Assembly: GCA_963755755.1 (NCBI GenBank) | Contig: CAVWLJ010000012.1 | Span: forward strand, 62,001-126,000 | Origin: DATKNA01 sp963755755 | GTDB taxonomy: Bacteria > Actinomycetota > Actinomycetes > Actinomycetales > Kineosporiaceae | Reading direction: 5' to 3' | Length of the DNA: 64,000 nucleotides | In this document: one piece after another, positions 1 to 8,640 of the stretch | How the letters are laid out: each line of letters opens with the position of its first letter | How positions within the stretch are numbered: the first letter of the stretch is position 1 | The notes under the pieces: generated by a model | Told to the model about the DNA's origin: nothing | What the model saw: the letters and a program-made list of their open reading frames with translations, nothing else | Databases searched by the model: none | Position numbers and translations under genes: made by a program

Positions 1-2
1 TG

Positions 3-68
3 GCGCTGCTCGGCACGCCGCTGCCCGCCGACCTCAAGGAGGCGCTGGGATACGCGTCTACCGGGTGA
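3..68 (+). CDS. C-terminal end of an upstream gene (partial)
   Basis: An open frame enters from the left edge and stops at TGA 66-68. It reads ALLGTPLPADLKEALGYAS followed by two more residues. The composition looks like a normal protein C-terminus, and it is convergent with the methyltransferase gene that ends four bases later. The protein cannot be identified from 21 residues. Confidence 0.45.
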   Translation, partial: ALLGTPLPADLKEALGYASTG

Positions 69-71
69 CCG

Positions 72-1184
72 TCAGCGCCAGACGTCCGCAGCGATCGCGA
101 CGACGTGACGCAGCTTGGCCCACTGCTCCGCCTCGGTCATCACGTTGCCGTGGATCGTCGAGGAGAAGCCGCACTGCGGGCTCAGGCACAGCCGGTCCAG
201 GGGGACGAACCGTGCGGCGTCGTCGATGCGCGCGGCGACCTCCCCGGCCGGCTCGAGTGCGGGGAACTTGCTCGTGACGAGGCCGAGCACGACGGTCTTG
301 TCCGGCGGCACGAACCGCAGCGGCGCGAAGTCGCCGGAGCGTTCGTCGTCGTACTCCAAGAAGTAGGCGTCGACGTCGAGCTCGGTGAACAGGACCTCGG
401 CGACGGGTTCATAGCCGCCGCTGGCGAAGTACGTGCTCCTGAAGTTCCCGCGGCACAGGTGCACGCACACGGTCAGGTCGTCCGGGCGATCGCGCAGCGC
501 GGCGTTGATCAGCGCCGCGTAGGTGCGGGGCAGCTCGTCCGGGTCGTCGCCGCGCTCGCGCGCGCCCTGCCGCATCCCCGGGTCACAGAGGTAGGCGAGG
601 TTGGTGTCGTCGAGCTCCAGGTACCGGCAGCCGGCGGCGTAGAGCGCCGCGATCTCCTCGCGGTAGACCCGGGCGAGGTCGTCGAAGAACACGTCGAGGT
701 CCGGGTACGAGGCGATGTCGATGCCGGCCCGCCCGCCGCGGAAGTGCGCCATCGTCGGGGACGGGATGTCGACCTTCGGCAGGCAGCCCGGCGGCGTCCG
801 GCTCGCCACGAACCTGAAGTCCTCCACCTGCACCGGCCGCTCGTGCACGAGGGTGCCGGTCACCGTGATCCGCGGCGGAGCCTGGTGCACGGTCTGCTCG
901 GAGTCGGAGGTGGAGGCGATCATGCCCTCGGTCGTGATGCCGCCGAGCTGGCGCAGGAAGTCCAGGTGGAACCACTCGCGGCGGAACTCCCCGTCGGTGA
1001 TGCTCCGGATCCCGGTCGCCGCGAGCCGCGGGATCATCGCCGCGATCTCGCGGTCCTCGACCTCCCGCAGCCCCGCGGCGTCGAGCCGCCCCGACCGGAA
1101 CGCCGCTCGGGCCTCCCGGACCGCCGGCGGACGCAGCAGGCTCCCGACGTGGTCGGCGCGGAAGGGCGGGTCGACGGCAGGCAC
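72..1184 (-). CDS. MetE C-terminal-like cobalamin-independent methyltransferase
   Basis: A 370-residue protein of the MetE C-terminal / YxjG-YxjH family, single-domain zinc methyltransferases that transfer methyl groups to thiols such as homocysteine. The N-terminus carries FRADHVGSLLRP, the usual opening of this family. The zinc ligands are visible as HxC in VCVHLCRGNFR and the late cysteine in CLSPQCGF; acidic residues that shape the site lie in YLELDDTNLAYLCD. I chose GTG 1184 because it precedes the conserved opening; the frame stays open upstream but that part has no recognisable content. The N-terminal folate-binding half of full MetE is absent, so the methyl donor may not be methyltetrahydrofolate. 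The exact substrate is unknown. Confidence 0.85.
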   Translation of the reverse strand: MPAVDPPFRADHVGSLLRPPAVREARAAFRSGRLDAAGLREVEDREIAAMIPRLAATGIRSITDGEFRREWFHLDFLRQLGGITTEGMIASTSDSEQTVHQAPPRITVTGTLVHERPVQVEDFRFVASRTPPGCLPKVDIPSPTMAHFRGGRAGIDIASYPDLDVFFDDLARVYREEIAALYAAGCRYLELDDTNLAYLCDPGMRQGARERGDDPDELPRTYAALINAALRDRPDDLTVCVHLCRGNFRSTYFASGGYEPVAEVLFTELDVDAYFLEYDDERSGDFAPLRFVPPDKTVVLGLVTSKFPALEPAGEVAARIDDAARFVPLDRLCLSPQCGFSSTIHGNVMTEAEQWAKLRHVVAIAADVWR

Positions 1185-1227
1185 CGCTGCATCCAAGCAC
1201 GCGCGCCGGGACCGGGCCAGACCCTGA

Positions 1228-2436
1228 TCAGACGTGGGCCGGCTGGACGGGCACGTAGAGCAGCTCGACCGGCGCCGGGCGCCCGTAGAACCAGCCCTGG
1301 CCGAGGTGGGCCCCGACCTCGCGCAGGGCTTCGGCCTCGCCGGGCGTCTCGACTCCCTCCGCGACGACCTGCGCCCCGGCACTGCGGGCGAACGCGCACA
1401 GCGACTGGACGAGCGATCGGGCGACGCCGTCGGCGTCCAGGCCGGTGACCACGGCCCGGTCCAGCTTGATCACGTCCGGGGACATCCGGATGACGTGGCG
1501 GAGCGAGGAGAAGCCGGCGCCCACGTCGTCGATCGCGAGCCGCAGGCCCTGCTCCCGGAGCGGACCAAGAGCCGCCAGGAGCGCGTCGTAGTCGTCGACG
1601 GGGTAGCCCTCGGAGAGCTCGACGAGGACCTTCGGCAGGGGGAGCGCGGCCATGAACGCACCGAAGCGCGGGTCGAGGACCGTGCCGGGGCAGACGTTCA
1701 TGGAGACGTACCCGACGGCGCGCTCGGCGACCTGCCCGCACCGTGCGAGGGTGGCGAACTCCAGCTCCTCGCCGAGGCCCACGTCGAAGGCCTCCCGGAA
1801 GCACACGTCCGGCGGCATCGCCCACTCCTCCGGGAAGCGGGACAACGTCTCCGCGCCCACCCGCCGGCCCGTGCCGAGGTCGACGATGGGCTGGGCCACG
1901 ATGTGCGGGCCGCCGGCGTCGATCAGCGCCTGGTACCGGGCCCGGATCCCGGCGCGCCGGCTCCGGCCGGAGACGTGCGGTTCGATGAGCACCGCGGCGG
2001 TCTGGGCGAGGACGGTGAGCAGGTCGGCGTCCCGGTCCTGGACGCCGGTGTTCTTCCGGAGGGAGGCGGTGCACAGGGTGCCGTAGAGCGTCCCGTCCGA
2101 GAGCTCCACGGGGACCGACGCGTAGGAGCGGATCCGGGGCATCCGGGCCGAGGGCAGCGCCATCGCCGCGGGGTGGTCGGTCAGGTCGGGGAGGACCCGG
2201 GGGAGCTCCCCGTCGAGGATCTGTTGGCAGAGCGTCGTCGCTTGCGGGGCCTGGTACCCCTGCGGGAACAGCAGCGGCAGAGCGCTGTCGACGTGCTCCA
2301 GCGTCTGGGTCGTGCCGTCCATCCGGGTGAGAAAGGCGACCGGCATCTCCATCACCGCGCGAGCGCGGTGCAGCAGTTGGGACAGCTGCACGGCCACCTC
2401 GTCGGGCAGGTCGGAGCTCGCGTCCTCCGCAGGCAT
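1228..2436 (-). CDS. GAF-EAL domain protein (putative c-di-GMP phosphodiesterase)
   Basis: A 402-residue soluble protein with a GAF-like sensor (about residues 10-155) and an EAL domain (about 165-395). The EAL signature is altered to ETL (GAETLSRFP). Other catalytic positions remain: the Asn in VSMNVCPG, the Glu in LVELSEG, the Asp pair in IDDVGAGFSS, the Lys in VIKLDRA and the Glu in VVAEGVET. Activity on cyclic di-GMP is therefore plausible, presumably controlled by the GAF domain. The start is ATG 2436, after a purine-rich GGAGGAGG stretch. It is transcribed with the UPF0303 and oxidoreductase genes upstream, but the gap is about 80 bases, so co-transcription is uncertain. Confidence 0.85.
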   Translation of the reverse strand: MPAEDASSDLPDEVAVQLSQLLHRARAVMEMPVAFLTRMDGTTQTLEHVDSALPLLFPQGYQAPQATTLCQQILDGELPRVLPDLTDHPAAMALPSARMPRIRSYASVPVELSDGTLYGTLCTASLRKNTGVQDRDADLLTVLAQTAAVLIEPHVSGRSRRAGIRARYQALIDAGGPHIVAQPIVDLGTGRRVGAETLSRFPEEWAMPPDVCFREAFDVGLGEELEFATLARCGQVAERAVGYVSMNVCPGTVLDPRFGAFMAALPLPKVLVELSEGYPVDDYDALLAALGPLREQGLRLAIDDVGAGFSSLRHVIRMSPDVIKLDRAVVTGLDADGVARSLVQSLCAFARSAGAQVVAEGVETPGEAEALREVGAHLGQGWFYGRPAPVELLYVPVQPAHV

Positions 2437-2513
2437 CCGCCGTCCTCCTCCCTGGGGCACCACCGGTGCTGATCGGCAGGGGAGGCTCCGGACGTGAGGG
2501 TCCGGGCCGAGGC

Positions 2514-2987
2514 TCACCCCAGGCGGTCGAGGAACGCGCGCAGCACGCGGACCACGAGGCGGTGGTCCTCCACCTGTGGCAGCCCGGAGACGGTGACCAC
2601 GCCGACGAGGCCCACGCCACGCACGACCAGCGGGAAGGCGCCGCCGTGCGCGGCGTGCAGCAACGGGTCGACGCGCTGGCGCTCCTCGAAGCTGGATCCC
2701 TGCGCCGCGGCCTCGGCCCCGGCTCGCAGCGAGCTGGTCCCGACCAGCCGCACGACGCGCACTTTCCGCTCCACCCACCGGTCGTTGGTGGCCGCCGTCC
2801 CGGGCAACGCCGCGTGGAACAGGACCTGGTCGCCGCGGCGCACGTCCACGACGACGGGCAGCGACTCGGCGCGGGCGGCGTCGAGCAGGGCGAGGCCGAG
2901 CGCGATCCCGTCGTCGTTCGTGAGCCGCGGCAGGACGAGCTCCGCCTCCTCGGCGGCCAGCTGCTCCAGGGGTGGGTAGTCCGTCAT
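2514..2987 (-). CDS. UPF0303 / GlcG-HbpS-like protein
   Basis: A 157-residue protein resembling the UPF0303 family (related to the heme-degrading-domain GlcG/HbpS fold and yeast YBR137W). It has the family features of an N-terminal helix, a WVERKVRVVR segment near residue 70, and a C-terminal GGAFPLVVRGVGLVGVVTVS strand-rich region. The biochemical role of the family is not settled. ATG 2987 follows a strong AGGAGG ribosome site and overlaps the TGA of the oxidoreductase gene (ATGA), so the two are translationally coupled. The coupling suggests a shared substrate pathway with the oxidoreductase. Confidence 0.8.
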   Translation of the reverse strand: MTDYPPLEQLAAEEAELVLPRLTNDDGIALGLALLDAARAESLPVVVDVRRGDQVLFHAALPGTAATNDRWVERKVRVVRLVGTSSLRAGAEAAAQGSSFEERQRVDPLLHAAHGGAFPLVVRGVGLVGVVTVSGLPQVEDHRLVVRVLRAFLDRLG

Positions 2988-4072
2988 GCCTGCACCTCCT
3001 CGAGCGGGACGACCGCGCCGCGGGCGGCCGAGCGGCGCGCCGCCTCGAGGATGCGCAGGCCGAGCACGGCGTCCCAGGGGTCGACCGGAGGCGGGGCACC
3101 GTCGCGCACCGCGTCCCGGACGCCGGCGTAGAACCGCTCGTACGCGCCGGGCAGCAGCTCGACGGCCGCGGTCACCGCGACGCCGCCGACGTCCGCCGCC
3201 AGGGACGCCCTCCGGCCGTGCGGGTCCACGCCCCACCCGGCGTCTCCCGGCCGGGCGCCGGCCTTGAGCTGGTCCTCCTGGGGGTCGAGGCCGTGCACGG
3301 TGAAGGTGCCGCCGATGCCGGCGACCCGGAAGCGGGGCCCGGGCGTGCGGGCGGTCATGGTCGCCCAGAGGTGCACCCGTGGGCCGTCGGGATGGAGCAG
3401 CGCGACGAAGACGTCGTCCTCGACCCCGGCACCGGGCCGTACCCGGTCGACCTCCGCGTACACGGCGGCCGGTGCGCCGAACAGCGTGACGGCCTGGTCG
3501 ACCAGGTGCGCCCCGAGGTCGAGGAGCAGGCCGCCGCCCACGGCGGGGTCGGCGTCCTCCCGCCACCGGTCCTGCTGCACCGCCGGCCGGTACCGGTCGT
3601 ACCGCGACTCGAACCGCACCAGCCGGCCCAGGGCTCCGCCGTCGAGCACGGCGCGCAGCGTGCGGAAGTCGTCGTCCTGGCGCCGGTTCTGGAAGACCGT
3701 GACCAGCACTCCGGCGGCCTCCGCCTCCCGCAGCAGTGCGGCGGCGGCGGCGGGTTCGGTGGCGAACGGTTTGTCGACGACGACCGGTAGGCCCGCCGCG
3801 ACGGCGCGGCGCGCGAGCGGCACGTGCGCGACGTTCGGGACCGCGACGACGACGAGGTCGATCTCCTCGGGTGCGGCGAACAGTTCGTCCGCGTCGGGCA
3901 CGATCCGGACGCCGGGGTACGCGGCGCGGGCAGCCGTGCCTCGGCCGGCGTCCCTCGTGACGACGGCCGCCACCCGCAGGCCCGGCGTCGCGGCGACGAG
4001 CGGCGCGTGGAAGACGGAGCCGGCCAGGCCGTACCCCACGATGGCGACGCGCAGCGCGTCCGGCGATCCCAC
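2984..4072 (-). CDS. Gfo/Idh/MocA-family NAD(P)-dependent oxidoreductase
   Basis: A 362-residue dehydrogenase of the glucose-fructose oxidoreductase / inositol dehydrogenase family. The N-terminal Rossmann fold shows VAIVGYGLAGSVFHAPL, and the conserved catalytic-lysine motif is PVVVDKPFATEP near residue 100. The C-terminal half carries GGGLLLDLGAHLVDQ, the usual substrate-domain signature. The substrate is probably a sugar, polyol or similar hydroxyl compound but cannot be specified. It is the first gene of an overlapping pair with the UPF0303 gene. GTG start; length is normal for the family. Confidence 0.88.
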   Translation of the reverse strand: MGSPDALRVAIVGYGLAGSVFHAPLVAATPGLRVAAVVTRDAGRGTAARAAYPGVRIVPDADELFAAPEEIDLVVVAVPNVAHVPLARRAVAAGLPVVVDKPFATEPAAAAALLREAEAAGVLVTVFQNRRQDDDFRTLRAVLDGGALGRLVRFESRYDRYRPAVQQDRWREDADPAVGGGLLLDLGAHLVDQAVTLFGAPAAVYAEVDRVRPGAGVEDDVFVALLHPDGPRVHLWATMTARTPGPRFRVAGIGGTFTVHGLDPQEDQLKAGARPGDAGWGVDPHGRRASLAADVGGVAVTAAVELLPGAYERFYAGVRDAVRDGAPPPVDPWDAVLGLRILEAARRSAARGAVVPLEEVQA

Positions 4073-4081
4073 GTCCGGACG

Positions 4082-5320
4082 CTAGCAGGGGGCCTTCGGG
4101 CGCGTATGCGTGCTCTCGTCGACGAGCAGCGACATCTGACCGGCCCAGGCGAGGGCGGCCAGGTACGCCTCGGCGACGTCGGGCCGCCCGTCCGCGGATC
4201 CCCCCTCCTCGTGCCCGCGCACCGCGGTGAGAGCGGCGGCGAGCGGCCCCCGGCCGTGCAGCGCGCCGGCGACAGTCGGCGCGAGTGGTGGCAGGAGCGC
4301 GATGAACTCCGCCGCGCTGAGCCCGAAGGCCTCGGCGAGCCCGTCGAGCAGGCCGACGGTGAACGCCGCGTCGGGAGCGCCCGTGCCCCGCTGTTCCACG
4401 AGCAGCTCGCAGGCGCGAGCACGGACCAGGGTCGCGGTGAGGGTCACCCGCGCCGGGCCGTCGTCGGTGAGGGTCAGCAGCGCGACCCAGCCGCGCAGCT
4501 GCGCCAGGCCGACGATCACCACCGCGTCCCGCACCGACGACACCCGGCGGCGCAGGCCGTTCGCGCTCGCGTTGGCGATCCGCAGCAGCCGGTAGGTCAG
4601 GGCGGGGTCCAGGCGCAGGAGCTCCTCGACGTCCGCCGCGCTCGCGGCGGGGTCGGTCAGGCGGGCCAGCAGCCGCAGCGCGTTCGCATGGCTGGGGGTC
4701 AGGGTGGCCGTGCTGAGGGTGACCGGCCGGCCGAGGTAGTAGCCCTGGAACAGCTCGAAACCGGCGTCGCGGCACTGCCCGAGCATCTCCTCGGTCTCGA
4801 CCCCCTCGGCGAGCAGCTGGACGCCGTAGCGGCGGCAGCGGTCGGCGAGCGTCCGGACGGCCTCCCACGACTGTGCGAGGACGTCGATCTTGACGATCGA
4901 CGCCACGTCGAGCAGAGGCTCCGCGGCCGTCGTCCAGACGAAGTCGTCCAGGGCCACGGCGAAGCCGCGCTCTGCGAGCTCCCGGACGCCGGTGAGCAGC
5001 GCGGCGTCGACCTCGACGGTCTCGAGCACCTCGAGCACGGCGACGTGGGGCGGGAACGGGACGGGCAGCCGCCCGGTCAGGAAGGAACTCGTCAGGTTGA
5101 TGAAGCCGCGCCGCCCGGCGAGCAGGGCCTCGGCGCCGAAGTCGGTGAAGGCGGCGAGGATGGTGGCGGTGGTGGCGTCGTCGCCCGAGCTGCTGGCGGT
5201 CGCCGCGTCCGGTCCGTCCCGGAAGAGCAGCTCGTAGGCGCTCAGGCCGCCCGCGGCGTCGTAGATCGGCTGCCGCCCGACGTGCGCCCGGGCCAGCCCG
5301 CGGTCGGCGAGCTCCCCCAT
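4082..5320 (-). CDS. EAL-HDOD domain signalling protein (YuxH-like)
   Basis: A 412-residue protein with a degenerate EAL domain (about 10-205) followed by an HDOD domain (about 210-395), the YuxH/CdgJ architecture. The EAL triad is replaced by ELL (AYELLFRDG), and the metal-binding Asp pair appears as VALDDFVWTT. Such proteins usually bind ligands or partners rather than hydrolyse c-di-GMP. The HDOD part shows LLRLDPALTYRLLRIANAS. The start is ATG 5320: GAGGAGG lies nine bases upstream, whereas the longer reading from 5371 lacks one. It is the second EAL protein within 4 kb. No operon partner overlaps it. Confidence 0.87.
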   Translation of the reverse strand: MGELADRGLARAHVGRQPIYDAAGGLSAYELLFRDGPDAATASSSGDDATTATILAAFTDFGAEALLAGRRGFINLTSSFLTGRLPVPFPPHVAVLEVLETVEVDAALLTGVRELAERGFAVALDDFVWTTAAEPLLDVASIVKIDVLAQSWEAVRTLADRCRRYGVQLLAEGVETEEMLGQCRDAGFELFQGYYLGRPVTLSTATLTPSHANALRLLARLTDPAASAADVEELLRLDPALTYRLLRIANASANGLRRRVSSVRDAVVIVGLAQLRGWVALLTLTDDGPARVTLTATLVRARACELLVEQRGTGAPDAAFTVGLLDGLAEAFGLSAAEFIALLPPLAPTVAGALHGRGPLAAALTAVRGHEEGGSADGRPDVAEAYLAALAWAGQMSLLVDESTHTRPKAPC

Positions 5321-5421
5321 GAAGACCCGCCTCCTCGTAACGCCCCTGGCCGACAGACCCTCCGTCGGCACCGCGAGCGCGATGCTGAGGCGTGCCGGAC
5401 CAGGGCCGGAGCAGGGCCGGA

Positions 5422-6174
5422 CTAGGGGCGGCTGAGGCGGGCGACGAGCTTGAAGCGGTCGCCCCGGTAGATCGCCCGCACGTACTCGAAGGGCCGCCCC
5501 TGCCCGTCGAAGGTCTGCCGGCCGAGCAGCAGGAGGGGCAGGCCGGTCTCGGTGCCGAGCAGCGCCGCCTCCGTCGGTGACGCCGCCCCGGTCTCGATGG
5601 TCTCCTCCGCCTCCGCGGGTTCGACCCCGTACTCCTCCCGCAGCGCCGCGTACAGCGACCCGTACCGCTCCAGGTGGGCCTCCAGCCCCGGGAAGCGCTC
5701 GGCCGAGAGCCGGCTCTGCTCCAGCGCCATCGGCTCGCCGTCGGTGAGCCGAAGCCGCTCGACGCGCACCAGGGGGGCGCCGGGCTCGACGGCGAGGCGC
5801 TCGGCGACCTCGTCGTCCGCCGGCTCCGTGGTCAGCTCCAGCAGGCGTGACGACGGTTTGGCGCCGCGCCGCTGCATGTCCTCCGTGTACGACGACAGCA
5901 CCAGCGGTTGTGCGATCTTCGGGCGGGCGACGAAGGTCCCCTTGCCCTGCAGGCGCTGCAGCCGGCCCTCGCCGACGAGCTCCTGCAGCGCCTGGCGCAC
6001 CGTCGTCCGGGACGTCGAGAAGTCCTCGGCGAGGATCCGCTCCGACGGCACCGGCGTCCCCGGCGGCTTGGTGCGGGTGAGCTCCAGCAGGTAGGTCTTG
6101 AGGACGTAGTACTTCGGCTCCCGCGCGGCCTTGACGTCTCCACCCGGCGTCCGGCCGTCGCCCGTCGTCGTCAC
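5422..6174 (-). CDS. dasR: DasR-type GntR/HutC-family transcriptional regulator
   Basis: A 250-residue GntR regulator with an N-terminal winged helix (about 20-85: PVPSERILAEDFSTSRTTVR, then GEGRLQRLQGKGTFVARPK) and a UTRA effector domain (about 95-245). The spacing and motifs (SSYTEDM, ETIETG, AIYRGDRFKLVARL) match Streptomyces DasR closely. DasR represses amino-sugar uptake and catabolism until glucosamine-6-phosphate or GlcNAc-6-phosphate binds. Two dre-like operators lie in the divergent region shared with the sugar-binding protein gene, and two more precede nagA and murQ-ROK. That supports a local DasR regulon and probably self-control. Confidence 0.92.
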   Translation of the reverse strand: MTTTGDGRTPGGDVKAAREPKYYVLKTYLLELTRTKPPGTPVPSERILAEDFSTSRTTVRQALQELVGEGRLQRLQGKGTFVARPKIAQPLVLSSYTEDMQRRGAKPSSRLLELTTEPADDEVAERLAVEPGAPLVRVERLRLTDGEPMALEQSRLSAERFPGLEAHLERYGSLYAALREEYGVEPAEAEETIETGAASPTEAALLGTETGLPLLLLGRQTFDGQGRPFEYVRAIYRGDRFKLVARLSRP

Positions 6175-6261
6175 GCTCGGCCTCCCCAGTCGTCGGCGTC
6201 CGGGGGGCTTTCGTGACCCAATGGTGACCTCTTCCCTGCGCCCTCCCTACTTGACTGTACC

Positions 6262-6277
6262 AGTGGTCTTGACCGAT
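6262..6277. promoter_or_regulatory. dre-like operator (DasR site 1)
   Basis: AGTGGTCTTGACCGAT contains an inverted GGTC-TT-GACC core matching the DasR-responsive element (consensus close to ACTGGTCTAGACCACT). The left arm is perfect and the right end is degenerate. It lies between dasR and the ABC transporter gene. Confidence 0.7.
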
Positions 6278-6286
6278 TCTTCTGGC

Positions 6287-6302
6287 AGTGGTCTACACCA
6301 GT
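6287..6302. promoter_or_regulatory. dre operator (DasR site 2)
   Basis: AGTGGTCTACACCAGT differs from the ideal palindromic dre element by one central base. It sits 29 bases upstream of the substrate-binding protein start, where a bound repressor would block the promoter. Its centre is 25 bases from that of site 1. Confidence 0.85.
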
Positions 6303-6331
6303 CAGGGTGACGACCGGTCGAGGAGGTCCCG

Positions 6332-7618
6332 GTGGAACGGATGAAGCTGGTACCCGTGGTGGCTGTGGCCGCCGTCGCGCTGGCCGCCTGTGGCGGTGGG
6401 AGCTCGGGAGGAGGAGCCGGGAAGAGCAGCAGCAGTGCTGACCCCGCATCGATCACCGTCTGGTTGCAGACGGATGCGCAGCAGGGGTGGCCGGACGCCG
6501 TCGCCGCCGCGACGACCGCGTTCAAGGCGAAGCACCCGAACACGGCCGTCAAGGTCGAGTACCAGACCTGGCCGGACCACCTGACCAAGCTCGACGCCGC
6601 ACTCGCCGGCAGCACCGCGCCCGACGTCGTCGAGCTGGGCAACACCGAGACGACGAAGTACATGGCCGCCGGCGCGCTCGCCGAGCTCAAGGCCTCGACC
6701 TTCGAGAACTCCTCGACCTGGCTCAAGGGCCTGGCGGACGCCGGCTCGTTCGACGGCCAGCTCTACGCCGTCCCGTACTACGCCGGCAGCCGCGCCGTCA
6801 TCTACAACGAGGCGCTCTGGAAGGGCGCCGGCATCACGACCCCGCCGACCTCCTTCGCCGAGCTCTCGTCGGACGCCGACAAGCTCATGGCCAAGTACGG
6901 CAGCGACAAGGCCTTCTCGGCCTTCTACGTGCCGGGCAAGTACTGGTACCAGGCGATGTCGTGGGTCTACGACAACGGCGGCCAGATCGCCAAGCAGAAC
7001 GGCAACCAGTGGCAGGCCACGCTCGAGGACCAGGCCTCCGTCGACGCCGTCACGGCCTGGAAGAACTTCGTCACCAAGTACTCGCGTGCCGACGTGCTCG
7101 GAGACGAGGCCAAGCAGGACGCCGTCTTCGCCCAGGGCAAGGTCGCGTCCCTGTACGGCAACGGCTGGGAGCGCGGCGTCATCCAGGACCCGAAGACGGG
7201 CAACCCGAAGCTGCAGCTCGGGTCCTTCCCGATGCCGTCGCGGGCCAAGGCCGGCTCCGAGATGCCCGCCTTCCTCGGCGGGTCGAACCTCGCGGTGACC
7301 GAGAAGAGCAAGGCCTCGAACGTCGCCGCCGACTGGATCGCCGCGTACACCAGCACGGCGAACACGACGGACATCGTCAACAAGGCCGGCGTGCTGCCGA
7401 ACACGACGTCGCTGCTCAACCTGGTCAAGCCCGCCGACAAGGCCTTCGCGGACGCCGCCAAGAACTCCTGGTTCGTGCCGACGGCGCCCAACTGGGCCAA
7501 CGTGGAGAAGGCCAACATCATCCCGCAGGCGCTGTCCGACATCCTGAGCGGCAAGAGTTCGGTCGCCGACGCGCTCAAGGCGGCGGACACCCAGATCACC
7601 CAGCAGCTCAACAGCTGA
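6332..7618 (+). CDS. Sugar ABC transporter substrate-binding lipoprotein (DasA/NgcE-like)
   Basis: A 428-residue extracellular solute-binding protein, family 1. The lipoprotein signal peptide (about residues 1-21) ends in the lipobox LAAC, followed by a Gly/Ser-rich linker. The body begins ITVWLQTDAQQGWPDAV, typical of actinobacterial carbohydrate binders. It is the first gene of the importer operon, downstream of two dre-like sites, so chito-oligosaccharides, GlcNAc or cell-wall muro-sugars are the likely ligands. I chose GTG 6332 because GAGGAGG lies five bases upstream; ATG 6341 is the alternative. No ATPase is encoded nearby, so the system probably uses a shared MsiK-type ATPase. Confidence 0.9.
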   Translation: MERMKLVPVVAVAAVALAACGGGSSGGGAGKSSSSADPASITVWLQTDAQQGWPDAVAAATTAFKAKHPNTAVKVEYQTWPDHLTKLDAALAGSTAPDVVELGNTETTKYMAAGALAELKASTFENSSTWLKGLADAGSFDGQLYAVPYYAGSRAVIYNEALWKGAGITTPPTSFAELSSDADKLMAKYGSDKAFSAFYVPGKYWYQAMSWVYDNGGQIAKQNGNQWQATLEDQASVDAVTAWKNFVTKYSRADVLGDEAKQDAVFAQGKVASLYGNGWERGVIQDPKTGNPKLQLGSFPMPSRAKAGSEMPAFLGGSNLAVTEKSKASNVAADWIAAYTSTANTTDIVNKAGVLPNTTSLLNLVKPADKAFADAAKNSWFVPTAPNWANVEKANIIPQALSDILSGKSSVADALKAADTQITQQLNS

Positions 7619-7626
7619 GCGAGTCG

Positions 7627-7662
7627 GTCGAGGGACCCGGGACGCGTCCCGGGTCCCTCGAC
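7627..7662 (+). terminator. 36-bp perfect palindrome between binding-protein and permease genes
   Basis: A perfect 36-bp inverted repeat (half-site GTCGAGGGACCCGGGACG) begins eight bases after the binding-protein stop and ends 18 bases before the permease start. There is no T tract. Such hairpins commonly block 3' decay or cause partial termination, giving more binding protein than permease. Confidence 0.75.
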
Positions 7663-7680
7663 GGCGGAGAGGAGGCGGCG

Positions 7681-8640
7681 GTGGCTGCCCTGAGCACCCC
7701 GACCCGTCCCCCGGCCGCCGTCCCCCCGGAGGCCGCGCCCCGGCGCCGGCGGGCGCGCGACCGCTGGCTGCCGTACGGCCTGCTGGTCCCGAGCCTGCTG
7801 GTGCTCGGCGCGGTGCTCGGGTACCCGCTCGTCCACCTCGTGGTCGTCAGCCTGCAGAAGTACCGGCTGCGCGAGCTGATCCACGGCGGCGGCACGTACA
7901 TCGGCCTGGACAACTACCGGGCCATCCTCGGCGACCCGTTCTTCTGGACCGTCGTGCTGCGGACGTTCGCCTTCACCGCGGTCGCCGTCGCCGCCACCGT
8001 GCTCCTGTCGACGGCGGTCGCGCAGCTCATGCTCCGGATGCGCCGGGTCACCCGGATCATCCTGCAGAGCGTGCTCGTCATGGTCTGGGCGATGCCGTCG
8101 CTGGTCGCGATCGCGGTGTGGCAGTGGCTCTTCGACTTCGACTTCGGCATCGTCAACTGGGGCCTGACCCGGCTGGGCTTCTCCTCCTTCACCCGGCACA
8201 ACTGGTTCGCGGACCCGCTGCAGGGGTTCGCCGTCATCCTCGGCCTCGTGGTGTGGGCGGCGATCCCGTTCGTCGCCATCACGCTCTACGCCGGGTTCAC
8301 CCAGGTGCCCCGGGAGCTGGAGGAGGCGGCCCGGGTGGACGGCGCCGGCGGCTGGCGGGTCTTCCGGCACGTGACGTTCCCGGTGGTGCGGCCGCTCTAC
8401 GTCATCGTCACGAGCCTGTCGATCATCTGGGACTTCGGGGTCTACCAGCAGGTGTACGTCATGCTCAACGGCCGCCCCTCGAAGGACTACTACCTCGTCG
8501 GCATCTACTCGTTCGTCGAGTCCTTCGGCGTCAACGACTACGGGAAGGGGTCGGCGATCGCCGTCGTGATGATCTTTCTGCTGCTCGCGGCCTGCGTGGT
8601 CTACATCCGGCAGATGATCCGGCTGGGTGACGTGCGATGA
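7681..8640 (+). CDS. Sugar ABC transporter permease 1 (MalF/DasB-like)
   Basis: A 319-residue inner-membrane permease with six predicted membrane spans; the first is near residues 35-58 (GLLVPSLLVLGAVLGYPLV). The EAA loop that contacts the ATPase is visible as ELEEAARVDGAGGWRVFRHV near residue 220. It follows the binding-protein gene and overlaps the second permease by four bases (ATGA), so the pair forms a heterodimeric channel. GTG 7681 is preceded by GGAGGCGG. The basic N-terminus (PRRRRARDR) lies in the cytoplasm. Confidence 0.9.
   Translation: MAALSTPTRPPAAVPPEAAPRRRRARDRWLPYGLLVPSLLVLGAVLGYPLVHLVVVSLQKYRLRELIHGGGTYIGLDNYRAILGDPFFWTVVLRTFAFTAVAVAATVLLSTAVAQLMLRMRRVTRIILQSVLVMVWAMPSLVAIAVWQWLFDFDFGIVNWGLTRLGFSSFTRHNWFADPLQGFAVILGLVVWAAIPFVAITLYAGFTQVPRELEEAARVDGAGGWRVFRHVTFPVVRPLYVIVTSLSIIWDFGVYQQVYVMLNGRPSKDYYLVGIYSFVESFGVNDYGKGSAIAVVMIFLLLAACVVYIRQMIRLGDVR

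Noticed and set aside
105..1448. Long open frames antisense to the MetE-like gene
   Set aside because: They have a composition dominated by Arg, Pro and Gly, no family motif, and mirror the coding gene. They are high-GC shadow frames, as are many similar frames throughout the window.
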